The notes: generated by a model not told the origin, from the letters alone. 64,000 nucleotides of DNA from Pseudomonas pisciculturae (GCF_015461805.1 NZ_JACVZE010000005.1:62001-126000); one strand, 5' to 3'; shown: positions 15,201-24,028, counted from the first letter of the stretch. Numbers and translations are program-made.

Positions 15201-17327
15201 ATGAAACATCTACCTCTGTTAGCGGGCCTGTTCGGCTGCCTGCCTGTTTGCGCCTGGGCCCTCGAATTGGCCCCAACCACCATCGACGGCGAGCAAAGCG
15301 CCGAGCCCGGCCTGGCACTGGACCAATCCAGCGGCGTAGCGTCGCGGCTGGGACTGAGCGTGCGGGAAACCCCGGCGTCAGTGGCCATCGCCAGCCGCAA
15401 TGATATCGAGCGCCATGGCGCCAAGACCTTCCGCGATGCGGCCAACACCCTGCCGGGCGTCAACGCCAGTGCGCCGCCGGGGTTTGGCGGTTTTGTGTCT
15501 TATCGTGGATTTACCAGCAGCCAGATCACCCAGATGTTCAACGGCATTAACGTCGCCACCGGGCTGGCACGGCCGGTGGATGCCTGGATCTATGACAGGG
15601 TGGAATTGGTAGGCGGCCCCTCCTCGCTGATCAACGGCGCAGGCTCTGTGGGCGGTTCGCTCAATTATGTGACCAAACTCGCCACCCGTGAGGAACAGGC
15701 TGGCGAAGGCCAACTTACCTACGGCAGCTACGACACGGCCGGCATGGCATTCGGCGTCAACCACGCTCTGACCGAGCCCGGCGCCGAAGTGCAGCATTAC
15801 GCGCGCCTGGATGTGAGCCGCAATACCAACCACAGCTACATCGACCGCACCCAGCGCGAGGCCTGGAGCCTGGCGTTTTCCCTGCTCAGTGACCTCACCC
15901 CCAACCTGTCCCACACCTTGGCGCTGGAGTACCAGGACGAGCATGAAGACAGCCCCTACTGGGGCACCCCGGTGCTCAACCCCAAGGCAGGCGAGTTGAA
16001 GATCGACAAGCACAACCGCTTTAACAACTACAACGTGGCCGACGGTCGCTATGAACAGCGCACGATCTGGGCGCGTTCGATCATCGACTACCGCATCAAT
16101 GACAGCACCACGCTGAAAAACACCCTCTATCACTTAGACAGCCAGCGCGATTACCGCAACCTGGAAACCTACCAGTACAACGCCGACAACAGCGCGGTAA
16201 ACCGCTCCACCGCCTATCAAGTGCGTCATCAGGGCGAGCAGAACGGCAACCAGTTTGAGCTGCGCCACGACGACAATGTCTTCGGCTTGTCGACCACCTG
16301 GTCCGGCGGTTTCGAGTACAAGGTCAACAGCACTACCAATAGCCCATTGAACGTGTCCGGCAACAGTACCGTGGACCCGGGCAACTACAACCCGGGCGAC
16401 TTCTATGACATCCCAGGCACAAAGCCCGGCTTTATCAAAGACAAAACCAACGAGGTCACCACCAAGGCCCTGTTCGTGGAAAACCGTCTGGGCCTCACCG
16501 ATGAACTGTCGCTGTTGACCGGCCTGCGTTATGACGCCATCGACCTGGATGTCACCAACCACCGCACCGTCACCGCTACCAACCCTCGGCACTTCAAGCG
16601 CAGCTGGGAGCCCGTGACCGGCCGCGTGGGCCTAACTTACCAGTTCATCCCAACCGCCAATGTGTATGTGCAATACAGCACCGCTGCCGAACAACCGAAC
16701 ACCACGACGCAAGTGTTCGATGTGTCTACCGGCAAGCAATGGGAAGTGGGCAGCAAGTTCGACTACTTGGACGGGCGTGGCTCTGCCACCGTCGCCGCCT
16801 ACAAGATCGAGCGCAAGGATTTTGCCGTCACCGACCCTCAGGACCCGAACAACAGTATTCCAGTGGGCGCCCAATCATCCAAAGGCGTTGAGCTAGCCAG
16901 CTCGCTTCGCATTACCCCAAGGCTATTGGCAGAAGGCAACTTCGCCTGGGTGGATGCCGAATACCAGGACTTCAATGAAAAAATCGCAAGTGGCGCAGTA
17001 GTGTCGCGCAAGGGCAACACGCCGACCAATGTGCCCAAGCGCGTGGGTAACCTGTGGCTGACCTATGACTTTGCCGAGGACTGGCAAGGTGGTGTAGATG
17101 CTCGGTATGTGGCCGAAGTGTATGCCAACAACGCCAACACTCAGACGGTGCCGGCGTACACGCTGTTCGGGACGTTCTTGCGTTACAAGGTGGATGCACA
17201 TACGTCGGTCACGGGGCGCATACGTAACTTGACCAATGAGGTGTATGCCGAGTTTGCCCATGTGTCACCGGCTTATTATCTAGGGTCGCCGAGAACCTTC
17301 GAGTTGGCGGTAAACACCCGGCTCTAA
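15201..17327 (+). CDS. TonB-dependent receptor
   Basis: A 708-residue outer-membrane receptor. The signal peptide (MKHLPLLAGLFGCLPVCAWA) is followed directly by the TonB-box region and a plug (VRETPASVAIASRNDIERHG, YRGFTSSQITQMFNGINV, DRVELVGGPSSLINGAGSVGG). A beta-barrel ends in ELAVNTRL. There is no STN domain, so it should transport without surface signalling. The ATG at 15201 starts the signal peptide and follows CAGGA. With the DUF2946 gene it probably forms a metal-uptake transcription unit. The substrate (siderophore or other metal complex) cannot be fixed from the sequence. Confidence 0.9.
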   Translation: MKHLPLLAGLFGCLPVCAWALELAPTTIDGEQSAEPGLALDQSSGVASRLGLSVRETPASVAIASRNDIERHGAKTFRDAANTLPGVNASAPPGFGGFVSYRGFTSSQITQMFNGINVATGLARPVDAWIYDRVELVGGPSSLINGAGSVGGSLNYVTKLATREEQAGEGQLTYGSYDTAGMAFGVNHALTEPGAEVQHYARLDVSRNTNHSYIDRTQREAWSLAFSLLSDLTPNLSHTLALEYQDEHEDSPYWGTPVLNPKAGELKIDKHNRFNNYNVADGRYEQRTIWARSIIDYRINDSTTLKNTLYHLDSQRDYRNLETYQYNADNSAVNRSTAYQVRHQGEQNGNQFELRHDDNVFGLSTTWSGGFEYKVNSTTNSPLNVSGNSTVDPGNYNPGDFYDIPGTKPGFIKDKTNEVTTKALFVENRLGLTDELSLLTGLRYDAIDLDVTNHRTVTATNPRHFKRSWEPVTGRVGLTYQFIPTANVYVQYSTAAEQPNTTTQVFDVSTGKQWEVGSKFDYLDGRGSATVAAYKIERKDFAVTDPQDPNNSIPVGAQSSKGVELASSLRITPRLLAEGNFAWVDAEYQDFNEKIASGAVVSRKGNTPTNVPKRVGNLWLTYDFAEDWQGGVDARYVAEVYANNANTQTVPAYTLFGTFLRYKVDAHTSVTGRIRNLTNEVYAEFAHVSPAYYLGSPRTFELAVNTRL

Positions 17328-17343
17328 CCTGAAATACAATTAA

Positions 17344-17438
17344 AAATGGGGGAGCGGGCTTGCTCGCGAATGCGGTGTTTCAGCTAAATATTTTGTATCT
17401 GACAATCCGCATTCGCGAGCAAGCCCGCTCCCACATTT
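17344..17438. repeat. REPIN (inverted REP pair), GGGAGCGGGCTTGCTCGCGAA type
   Basis: Two nearly perfect inverted arms (about 30 bases each, GAGCGGGCTTGCTCGCGAA and its complement) flank a 35-base centre. It lies between the convergent TonB receptor and the OpuAC-type binding protein, where it can form a long hairpin acting as a bidirectional terminator or mRNA stabiliser. The core differs from the more common arm type of this window. Confidence 0.9.
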
Positions 17439-17466
17439 TGATCTCCATTCTGCGGGAAGATTGTGG

Positions 17467-18471
17467 TTATTTGAGGCTTGCCTCAACCTTCAGCGCCACA
17501 TCCTCCGGCAACCATGCCTTCCACACTTCAGGATGTTCCTTGAGAAACACGTGGGCCACTTCTCGCGGCGCCGTGTGCTTCTCGCTCATGGTCGCCAGGG
17601 CTTTATTCAGCGGTTCGATCGGAAACTCGACTTTCTCGAAAAACGCGGCAATCTGCGGGTGTTCCTTCTGGAACGGTGTTGAGACGCCGATGCTCAACTT
17701 GGAAGCCAGCGAGCGCGTGGGCTTGGGGTTCGGGTTGTCGGCATCCGTCAGCGTCTTCCAAGCCTCGGCATCAAACGGTGGCTCTTGCAACTGGATCAAC
17801 TTGTAGCGACCCATCAACGGCGTTGGCGACCAGTAGTAGAACAACACCGGCTTGCCCCGGCGGATCGACGAGGCTATCTCGGCATCCAGCGCCGCCCCCG
17901 AGCCGCTGCGAAAGTTCACATAGCTGTCATCCAGCCCGTAGGCCTTGAGCTTTTGCTTGTTGACCACTTCTGAGGTCCAGCCGATGGGGCTGTTGAGAAA
18001 GCGCCCCTTGCCGGGGGATTCAGGGTCTTTGAACACGTCCTTGTAGCGCGCCAGGTCATTGACGCTCTTGAGTTCCGGCGCCAGCGGTTTGATGCCTTTG
18101 GCCGGGTCACCCTTGACCACGTATTCCGGCACCCACCAACCTTCAGTGGCGCCCTTGACTGTGTCCCCAAGGCCAACCACCTTGCCTTCTGCCTCGGCCT
18201 TGACCCACACCGGGCTGCGGCCAGCCCACTCTTCGCCGATCACCTGGATGTCGTTCTTGGCCAGGGCGGTTTCCAGGGTGATGGTAGTGCCGGGCAAGGT
18301 GTCGGTGGGTAAGTCATAACCCTTCTCGACGATGACTCGCAGCACTTCGGTGATCAAGCTGCCACTTTCCCAGTTAAGGTCGGCAAAGTGCACTGGCGTC
18401 TGGGCGGCCGATGCCGTTGAAAGGCAGAGGGTCGTCATGGACGCAGCCAACAGGGTCTTCAATCCTTTCAT
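17467..18471 (-). CDS. ABC transporter substrate-binding protein, glycine betaine/proline (OpuAC) type
   Basis: A 334-residue periplasmic protein with a signal peptide (MKGLKTLLAASMTTLCLSTASA). The OpuAC/ProX-type fold is shown by VHFADLNWESGSLITEVLRVIVEKGY, GEEWAGRSPVWVKA, GWWVPEYVVKGD and FYYWSPTPLMGRY. The aromatic residues fit a cation-pi cage for quaternary amines such as betaine, choline or carnitine. No permease or ATPase gene is adjacent, so it must feed a transporter encoded elsewhere. It is transcribed alone; the REPIN at 17344 lies just after its stop. Confidence 0.9.
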   Translation of the reverse strand: MKGLKTLLAASMTTLCLSTASAAQTPVHFADLNWESGSLITEVLRVIVEKGYDLPTDTLPGTTITLETALAKNDIQVIGEEWAGRSPVWVKAEAEGKVVGLGDTVKGATEGWWVPEYVVKGDPAKGIKPLAPELKSVNDLARYKDVFKDPESPGKGRFLNSPIGWTSEVVNKQKLKAYGLDDSYVNFRSGSGAALDAEIASSIRRGKPVLFYYWSPTPLMGRYKLIQLQEPPFDAEAWKTLTDADNPNPKPTRSLASKLSIGVSTPFQKEHPQIAAFFEKVEFPIEPLNKALATMSEKHTAPREVAHVFLKEHPEVWKAWLPEDVALKVEASLK

Positions 18472-18585
18472 GCCTTAGCACCTCGCGATATCGCAGCCAA
18501 TAGCGAACGGCTTTGCTGCGGATGCGCGAAGCCTCTGAATAGTTAAGTCAACTCAACTGTAGTAGAGGTTCCGGGAGTTATAGCG

Positions 18586-19056
18586 TTACTCACTGGCCTT
18601 GAACGTTACCAACTCACCCTTGCGCCACTTGGCGGCCTTGCCGGTGACGGCTTTCAGGGTTTTGGTCAGGCCTTCTTGCAGTTGCTCGTTGGCGGCGAAT
18701 ACCAGCATCACGCTGTGGCCTTCCTTGAACACGATGCCCTGGCCTTCGGGTGAAGAAACAAAGGCGTAGTCGCCCAGGCCATACACCGTCAACTTGATGT
18801 CGCGGAACTTCAACTCGAACTTGCCACCCTCACGGCTGGGCAATACCGCTGCACGAAAATGGTCACCCACTTTGAGCTCCAGGCGCGGCTTGTCATCCAC
18901 CACCAGCGCCGTTTCGGTATCGATCTCGGCAATGTAGATGCCTTCGGGCGTTTGCTCGGTGATGTATACAAAACGGGATTGAAACTGCTTGACCAACTTT
19001 GCGCGCAAATCACCCAGCACGAACAACGCGTGCATATCCAGATTACTGACTGCCAA
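18586..19056 (-). CDS. Hypothetical protein
   Basis: A 156-residue soluble protein starting at a TTG (MAVSNLDMHALFVLGDLRAK) behind GGGGGCG; an ATG seven codons in (19035) lacks a ribosome binding site. It shows FQSRFVYITEQTPEGIYIAEID and a repeated beta-strand pattern (LELKVGDHFRAAVLPS, FELKFRDIKLTVYGL), with no signal peptide. I do not recognise the family. It is monocistronic and flanked by intergenic regions on both sides. Confidence 0.7.
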   Translation of the reverse strand: MAVSNLDMHALFVLGDLRAKLVKQFQSRFVYITEQTPEGIYIAEIDTETALVVDDKPRLELKVGDHFRAAVLPSREGGKFELKFRDIKLTVYGLGDYAFVSSPEGQGIVFKEGHSVMLVFAANEQLQEGLTKTLKAVTGKAAKWRKGELVTFKASE

Positions 19057-19433
19057 GGAAACGCCCCCACATCGAAAAAAGCGCTGTCCGTCAGAGCGGG
19101 CAGCACAAAAAAACGGCCGTTACGGCACGATCACACAACACATTCATTGAAAAAAACTGAAGAAGATCCGCTGCAGCGCCATAAGACTAGTACAGACGTA
19201 CCCGATGGCCTTACACAGGAGATCACAGGTTCAACGGCCCGAGAACACGGGCCGACCAACTTCAGAGAATAACCCTATTAAAAACGTAGTTTTCCGACAG
19301 CGCACACAAAACCACATACCTGAGCATGGAACCCGGCGGCAGTGGCTGACAACAATACTAAAACAGCAGCACCAATCAAAACCAGCCAAACCGCAGCCAT
19401 TGACTCAACCGGATCGATCGACAGGAGCAGGCC
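19057..19433. other. Intergenic region, about 375 bases
   Basis: Divergent region between two hypothetical genes. It is relatively A-rich and contains no REPIN. I see no frame with a plausible ribosome binding site and no strong terminator. It should carry promoters for both neighbours. Confidence 0.5.
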
Positions 19434-19709
19434 ATGCAACGACCCCTTTACGACGCCATGCAGTCGCGCACTCGTTCGCCATGTCAGGACGAAGCCCAAT
19501 ACTACCGCTTGCGCGGCTACGACGGGTACTTGGATTCGATTCTTTACCAAGTCGTACCTGCCGGCCGAAACTTCTTCCATATCCGCGAAGTGCTTAGCGG
19601 CCGGGTCAAAGGCTTTCGCAGTGACCATATTCAGGCATGCGAACTGGCGAAAAAACTCGAAGCCCGCCTGCACACCCACCACGGCGGGATCGTTTCGTCA
19701 CCCGGATGA
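19434..19709 (+). CDS. Hypothetical protein, 91 aa
   Basis: A small soluble protein starting at an ATG preceded by AGGAGCAGGCC. It is rich in aromatic and basic residues (QYYRLRGYDGYLDSILYQV, RNFFHIREVLSGRVKGFRSD). No signal peptide, membrane segment or metal motif is seen and I do not recognise the family. The strong ribosome binding site and amino-acid make-up support a real gene. It is the first of three short same-strand genes. Confidence 0.6.
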   Translation: MQRPLYDAMQSRTRSPCQDEAQYYRLRGYDGYLDSILYQVVPAGRNFFHIREVLSGRVKGFRSDHIQACELAKKLEARLHTHHGGIVSSPG

Positions 19710-19819
19710 CTTTACTGCGCCGCAGCCCCCCAACAACTGCCATACTGGCCCGTCCACTGAAGTTTGTGCCCCGCGGGCCAGGTTTCTCCAGTGCAGTTAT
19801 CTCCAAGGGAAGGCTCTAC

Positions 19820-20050
19820 GTGACGGAATTTGATATCGGCGAATTTTTCATCCATGGCGACGCTAGGGAAATAGACGGTGAGTTTCAGGCGGTGATCGTG
19901 ATGCGGGCCAAGCCACCGCTCAAAACAGTCACAACGCACCAGGTGGAGAAAGATCGCTGGTTCAAAACCGCCGACGCCGCCGCCACTGCAGGCAAAGACG
20001 CTGCCAAGGCGCTGAAAACCGCCGTGGACGCCGGGGCGCTCAATTCCTGA
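19820..20050 (+). CDS. Hypothetical protein, 76 aa, GTG start
   Basis: The GTG at 19820 follows AGGGAAGG with good spacing. It gives MTEFDIGEFFIHGDAREIDGEF, then an Ala/Lys-rich C-terminus (AAATAGKDAAKALKTAVDAG) likely to be helical. The longer upstream extension of this frame is proline/arginine-rich and overlaps the previous gene, so it is rejected. No known family recognised; probably cytoplasmic. Confidence 0.6.
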   Translation: MTEFDIGEFFIHGDAREIDGEFQAVIVMRAKPPLKTVTTHQVEKDRWFKTADAAATAGKDAAKALKTAVDAGALNS

Positions 20051-20091
20051 TCCGATAGAACTCTGCCGCGTCGATACCCTCCCATGCTTAA

Positions 20092-20104
20092 CCCCCCCCC
20101 CCCC
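20092..20104. repeat. 13-base poly-C tract just upstream of a start codon
   Basis: Thirteen consecutive C residues end two bases before ATG 20107 and about 15 bases before the preferred start at 20119 of the DUF2789 gene. Such a homopolymer is prone to slippage and lies in the 5' leader or promoter-proximal region. Confidence 0.85.
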
Positions 20105-20118
20105 GCATGGAGAACGAT

Positions 20119-20355
20119 ATGGACGCGCCAATCCCGACACTCGAAACCCTGTTCGCACAACTTGGCCTGGATTCAACGCCTGACGCCATCGACGCCTTTA
20201 TTGCCGCTCATCCGTTGCCGGAAGACGTCAAACTGATCGATGCGCCCTTCTGGTCGGCACAACAAGCCCAATTTCTCAAAGAGGAACTGCGCGAGGATGC
20301 CGAGTGGGCAATTGCGGTGGATGAATTGAACCAGCGCCTGCATCAACCGCACTGA
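20119..20355 (+). CDS. DUF2789 protein
   Basis: A 78-residue acidic protein: MDAPIPTLETLFAQLGLDST, FIAAHPLPEDVKLIDAPFW, QAQFLKEELREDAEWA. This fits DUF2789, a short all-helical family of unknown role. The ATG at 20119 has GGAG six bases upstream; ATG 20107 is in frame but lacks a ribosome binding site other than the poly-C tract. It is convergent with the chemotaxis gene, four bases away. Confidence 0.82.
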   Translation: MDAPIPTLETLFAQLGLDSTPDAIDAFIAAHPLPEDVKLIDAPFWSAQQAQFLKEELREDAEWAIAVDELNQRLHQPH

Positions 20356-20358
20356 GCC

Positions 20359-22041
20359 TCAGCGCGTACCCTTTGCGCCTTCAGGCTTGTAGCCAAGGCG
20401 CAACCCGCCCCAATGCCTTCCCTTGACCATGATCGGTACCGACAGGTCGTGCATTAACTCGCCGGTATCGCGGGTATAGGTTTGTAGCAAGACGGCCTGT
20501 TGGTGGCTGCCGCAACGGGTGCCTGTACGGTCGTCGAACTTGCGTTTGGTGCGGTTCTGCACGGCATCCACTTGCTCATCCCCGGTCAAGGCCTGGGAAA
20601 ACGCCTTGTTGTGGGTCGGTACGTAGCCCTGCGGCGTGCAGGCGATGGCGAATACCAAGCCTTCATGACGGGGCAACAAAGCCTCTTGAATCGTCGGCAG
20701 CACTTGGTCGGCGTAGCCATCAAAACGCGTGTGGTATTTGCTCGGGCGAGTGTTGGGGATCAGCGTGTAGCTGCGGTCGAACAGGTCGTCCAGGCCAATG
20801 CGGTTCTGCTGCACATCGGCCTCGAACTGCGCGGCAATACGGCTTGCGCCTTCGCGGGCCAGGTCGTAGATGCGCTGGTGATAGTCATCCAGGCCCACTT
20901 GCGCCAGGCGCTCGCTGATAGTTTCGGCTTGGCCTTCCATCTGCACGGCTGCATCGGCTAGCTGACGAGTTTGCTGGTCACTGACAGCCAGGTCGCTGCG
21001 CATTTGCTCCACGGCATGGAACAGGCTGTCGAGTTGGGCGCGATTGGTGTCGGTGCCCTGGGCGATTTCATTGACTTGACCCTCCACGTCCGCCGCCAGC
21101 CTGGCAATGCTTTGCAATTGCTCGCCCGCGTGTTCGACCTGCTCCACGCCGGTATGCAGGTCGGCCGAGAGTTGGCGGATCTGCTCCACTACCTGGGCAG
21201 TACGTTGCTGGATATCCGCCACCATCACCCCGACTTCGTCGGTGGCCGTGGCCGTACGCCCGGCCAGCCCGCGCACCTCATCGGCCACCACGGCAAAGCC
21301 GCGACCATGCTCGCCTGCGCGTGCCGCTTCAATCGCCGCGTTAAGCGCCAGCAGGTTGGTCTGGCTGGCGATGGACTGGATCACCAGGGTGACCCGCTGG
21401 ATTTCCTCACTGCGCTGGCTCAGCGCTTCGATGAGCTCCCGGCTGGCATTGGCGCGCTGGCTGAGTTGGTGCATCTGAGTGATCGACTGGGCCAACACTT
21501 CGCGGCCTTCGGTGCTGCGCTGGTGAGCCTGGCTGGCAGCTGTCAGGGCTTCACGACTGAGTTGGGAGGTGATTTTTTCGGTGCCAATCATCACTTCGGC
21601 ACTGCTGACAATTTGCTTGGCCGCGCTCAATTGCGACTGCAAGCGAGCCGCCAGTTGCTTGACTGAATAGGCCACACCGGCAGCAGACAGCGCGTTATGG
21701 CTGGTGGTGTAGGACAGATCGCGGGTTAGCTCACCCATGGCATCGGTGCCGTCGGGCAGCGCGACAACCGGCGAATGATTTTTCAGGCGAGGCAGCCAGA
21801 TCACCAGCAACGCCAGTGGCAGGCAGAGGTATATCGGCAGGTAGGCATTCGCCAGGCAGAACAGTACAAGCGCCAGGGCGGCACTCTGCACGAGGGGCGT
21901 CAGCCAGCCGGGCATCCCGCGTGCCACCGTTTGTGGTGGCACTGCAGCGCCCATCAGAGATCCGTCTCCAGCCATTGTCGTTACCCCACTGTTTGTCATT
22001 ATTGTCGCTGCATTAAACGCCACTATCGGGCCATTATCCAT
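20359..22041 (-). CDS. Methyl-accepting chemotaxis protein with long C-terminal region
   Basis: A 560-residue protein. Two close membrane helices near residues 45-85 ([33 protein letters not shown]) have almost no periplasmic loop. A cytoplasmic MCP signalling domain follows at about 110-390, with the conserved hairpin tip [21 protein letters not shown] and [15 protein letters not shown]. About 170 residues continue beyond it ([21 protein letters not shown] to the end) and look like a separate cytoplasmic sensing domain. It should signal to CheA/CheW. Signal input is therefore probably cytoplasmic. Several in-frame ATGs exist near the start, so the exact N-terminus is uncertain. Confidence 0.9.
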   Translation of the reverse strand: MDNGPIVAFNAATIMTNSGVTTMAGDGSLMGAAVPPQTVARGMPGWLTPLVQSAALALVLFCLANAYLPIYLCLPLALLVIWLPRLKNHSPVVALPDGTDAMGELTRDLSYTTSHNALSAAGVAYSVKQLAARLQSQLSAAKQIVSSAEVMIGTEKITSQLSREALTAASQAHQRSTEGREVLAQSITQMHQLSQRANASRELIEALSQRSEEIQRVTLVIQSIASQTNLLALNAAIEAARAGEHGRGFAVVADEVRGLAGRTATATDEVGVMVADIQQRTAQVVEQIRQLSADLHTGVEQVEHAGEQLQSIARLAADVEGQVNEIAQGTDTNRAQLDSLFHAVEQMRSDLAVSDQQTRQLADAAVQMEGQAETISERLAQVGLDDYHQRIYDLAREGASRIAAQFEADVQQNRIGLDDLFDRSYTLIPNTRPSKYHTRFDGYADQVLPTIQEALLPRHEGLVFAIACTPQGYVPTHNKAFSQALTGDEQVDAVQNRTKRKFDDRTGTRCGSHQQAVLLQTYTRDTGELMHDLSVPIMVKGRHWGGLRLGYKPEGAKGTR

Positions 22042-22099
22042 GGGCCTTTAGTGGGGTAACTTGCAGTAGATCAATAGACTGGGTGTAACGGGTGTTTCC

Positions 22100-22127
22100 C
22101 TGGGGGACCGTGTGGGCGATCCCCCAG
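22100..22127 (-). terminator. Hairpin after the DksA-like gene
   Basis: The stem CTGGGGGA/TCCCCCAG with a 12-base loop lies 10 bases past the stop of the DksA-like gene, before the MCP gene. No T-run follows, so termination is plausible but unproven. Confidence 0.4.
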
Positions 22128-22137
22128 CTTCAACGCA

Positions 22138-22542
22138 TCAGGCTTGGCGCTGGTGCTTGTCGATCTGCTCGTGGCGCTCTTGGGCTTCGATGCAGTACTT
22201 GGTGGTCGGGCTGATCAGCAGGCGTTTGAGGCCGATAGGCTCGCCGCTGTCATCACACCAGCCGAAGGAATCTTCCTTGATACGCTCCAGAGCACGCTCA
22301 AGCTGCGGCAGCATGCGCTGGTCGCGATCGATGGCGTTTACCAGCCAAGTGCGCTCTTCTTCCACGGAAGCGGCGTCGGCAGGGTCGGCCGGGGTGTCCA
22401 GGCTTTCAATGGCGATACGGTTCTGTTCAATGCGCTCGTGGTGTTCCACTTTCATGTCTTGCAGCAATTGCTCAAAAAAAGCGTGCTGTTCGGCATTCAT
22501 GTAGTCATCCGCCGGCATGGCCAGCAACTTTTCCTTTGTCAT
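22138..22542 (-). CDS. DksA/TraR-family protein lacking the four-cysteine zinc site (DksA2-like)
   Basis: A 134-residue protein with a coiled-coil N-terminal half (LLAMPADDYMNAEQHAFFEQLL, acidic LERALERIKEDSFGW) and the globular DksA C-terminal domain. Canonical DksA binds zinc with CxxC-x17-CxxC; here the motif reads CDDS ... CIEA, leaving one cysteine at each end. This matches P. aeruginosa DksA2, which works without zinc. It should bind the RNA polymerase secondary channel and support the stringent response with ppGpp, taking over when zinc is scarce. Here it is solitary and not beside other zinc-starvation genes. Confidence 0.88.
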   Translation of the reverse strand: MTKEKLLAMPADDYMNAEQHAFFEQLLQDMKVEHHERIEQNRIAIESLDTPADPADAASVEEERTWLVNAIDRDQRMLPQLERALERIKEDSFGWCDDSGEPIGLKRLLISPTTKYCIEAQERHEQIDKHQRQA

Positions 22543-22978
22543 TTATTTCTCTATAAAAAATACGTGCATTAAGGCGAATAAGGGAGCGTTCCGGCCGACC
22601 TCTACAGGTCTCGGAAGGGCGCCATCCATTCCAAGCGCCACCCGGCACTCAATTTACGAGGGGCGGCAGTCTAAGGCCGACTTGAGGGCGCAGCAACTGA
22701 AAAGACAGGCAATTTTTCCGAGATAACCCCCAAAAGCACCAGGACGGGCTCGGCGATTGGTTATCGGAGTGCGTTTATAGCAAGAAATTCAGTGTTGTGG
22801 AGCTATATAGAAGACAAACGGCTTTTCCTGATGAGAAATTACTGAATGTGGGAGGGGGTTTGCTCCCGATTGCGGTGGGTCAGCCATATCTAAGCTAGCT
22901 GACACTCCGCCATCGGGGGCAAGTCGAATCGTCGCACCGCCCCTCCCACATTTGGTACTCATTCTGCGCCGGAAATTT
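22543..22978. other. Intergenic region, about 435 bases
   Basis: Upstream region of the DksA-like gene plus the 3' flank of the inositol permease gene. It contains the REPIN at 22845-22953. I see no coding frame with a ribosome binding site; a short imperfect stem (CCGACCT...AGGTCTCGG near 22600) is too weak to name. Confidence 0.5.
22845..22953. repeat. REPIN with an expanded right arm
   Basis: The left arm AATGTGGGAGGGGGTTTGCTCC is the common type of this window. The right arm has a longer variant core (GCAAGTCGAATCGTCGCACC before CGCCCCTCCCACATT) in place of GCAAGCC. It lies between the end of the inositol permease gene and the DksA-like gene. Confidence 0.85.
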
Positions 22979-24001
22979 CTAGCGTTTGAGCTTGCGCTTG
23001 TTACGGTATTGGTCGATGACCACCGCCACGACGATGATCAAACCCTTGATGATGTCCTGGATATAAGCATCCACCCCGACGAAGGTAAACCCGCTGGCCA
23101 TGACGCCCAGGATCAGCGCGCCGATCACAGTACCGGTGATACGCCCTACCCCGCCCGCCAGGCTGGTACCGCCGATCACTGCCGCAGCAATCGCGTCCAG
23201 CTCATAAGACATGCCCATGCCAGCCTGGCCAGTAGCAGCACGTGCCGAGGCCACCACACCAGCCAAACCTGCGAGCAACCCGGCGATGCTGTAGACAATG
23301 ATGAGGTGGCGCTTGACGTTGATACCCGAGGTGCGCGCCGCCTGCATATTGCCGCCGATGGCGTAGGTGTACTTGCCGTACTTGGTGTAGCGCAGGGCGA
23401 TATGGAAGATCACCGCCACCACCAGGAAGATGATCACCGGCATCGCGCCATGGCCGATCGCCGTGTACGAGTCCGAGAGCATGCTCACCGGCTGGCCTTC
23501 GGTGTAGTAACGCGCCAGGCCACGGGCCGAGACCATCATGCCCAGGGTGGCAATGAACGGCGGGATGCCGGTGACGGCGATGATGCTACCGTTGATCGCC
23601 CCCGCCAACAGCCCCACGCCAAGCCCCATCGCCACCGGGATCCACACCGGCAAGTCGGTCAGGCTCGGGAACACGGCCCGGGAAAAATCGGAGGTTTGCG
23701 CCAAACTGGCGGCGATCATCGCCGACAACGCCAGTACCGAACCGGATGACAAGTCGATACCCGTGGTGATGATCACTTGGGTCACGCCAATCGCCAGCAG
23801 GCCGATGATCGACACTTGCAGGATCATCAGCACCAGTCGCTGGGAGTTCATCAAGAAGCTCTGATCACGCACGATCCAGCCGAACAATTCAAACACCAAA
23901 CCGATGCCGATCAGCACCAGGAAGATGCTCAGCTCGGTCGGCATGCGCCGGCGTGTCTTGGTCGGCACAGTGGCCGGTTTGTTATCCGTTATTGCATTCA
24001 T
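22979..24001 (-). CDS. Sugar (inositol) ABC transporter permease, RbsC type
   Basis: A 340-residue inner-membrane protein with eight to ten helices of the BPD_transp_2 (RbsC/AraH) family. Conserved blocks include GVTQVIITTGIDLSSGSVLAL, GGNMQAARTSGINV and AVIGGTSLAGGVGRITGTVIGALI, the last being the EAA-like loop that contacts the ATPase. It is the third gene of the importer, 27 bases after the ATPase gene. Given the linked iol genes, the substrate is most likely myo-inositol, by analogy with IatP. The substrate is inferred from context. Confidence 0.92.
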   Translation of the reverse strand: MNAITDNKPATVPTKTRRRMPTELSIFLVLIGIGLVFELFGWIVRDQSFLMNSQRLVLMILQVSIIGLLAIGVTQVIITTGIDLSSGSVLALSAMIAASLAQTSDFSRAVFPSLTDLPVWIPVAMGLGVGLLAGAINGSIIAVTGIPPFIATLGMMVSARGLARYYTEGQPVSMLSDSYTAIGHGAMPVIIFLVVAVIFHIALRYTKYGKYTYAIGGNMQAARTSGINVKRHLIIVYSIAGLLAGLAGVVASARAATGQAGMGMSYELDAIAAAVIGGTSLAGGVGRITGTVIGALILGVMASGFTFVGVDAYIQDIIKGLIIVVAVVIDQYRNKRKLKR

Positions 24002-24028
24002 AGCCCATCACCTTTTTTATTCTGTACG

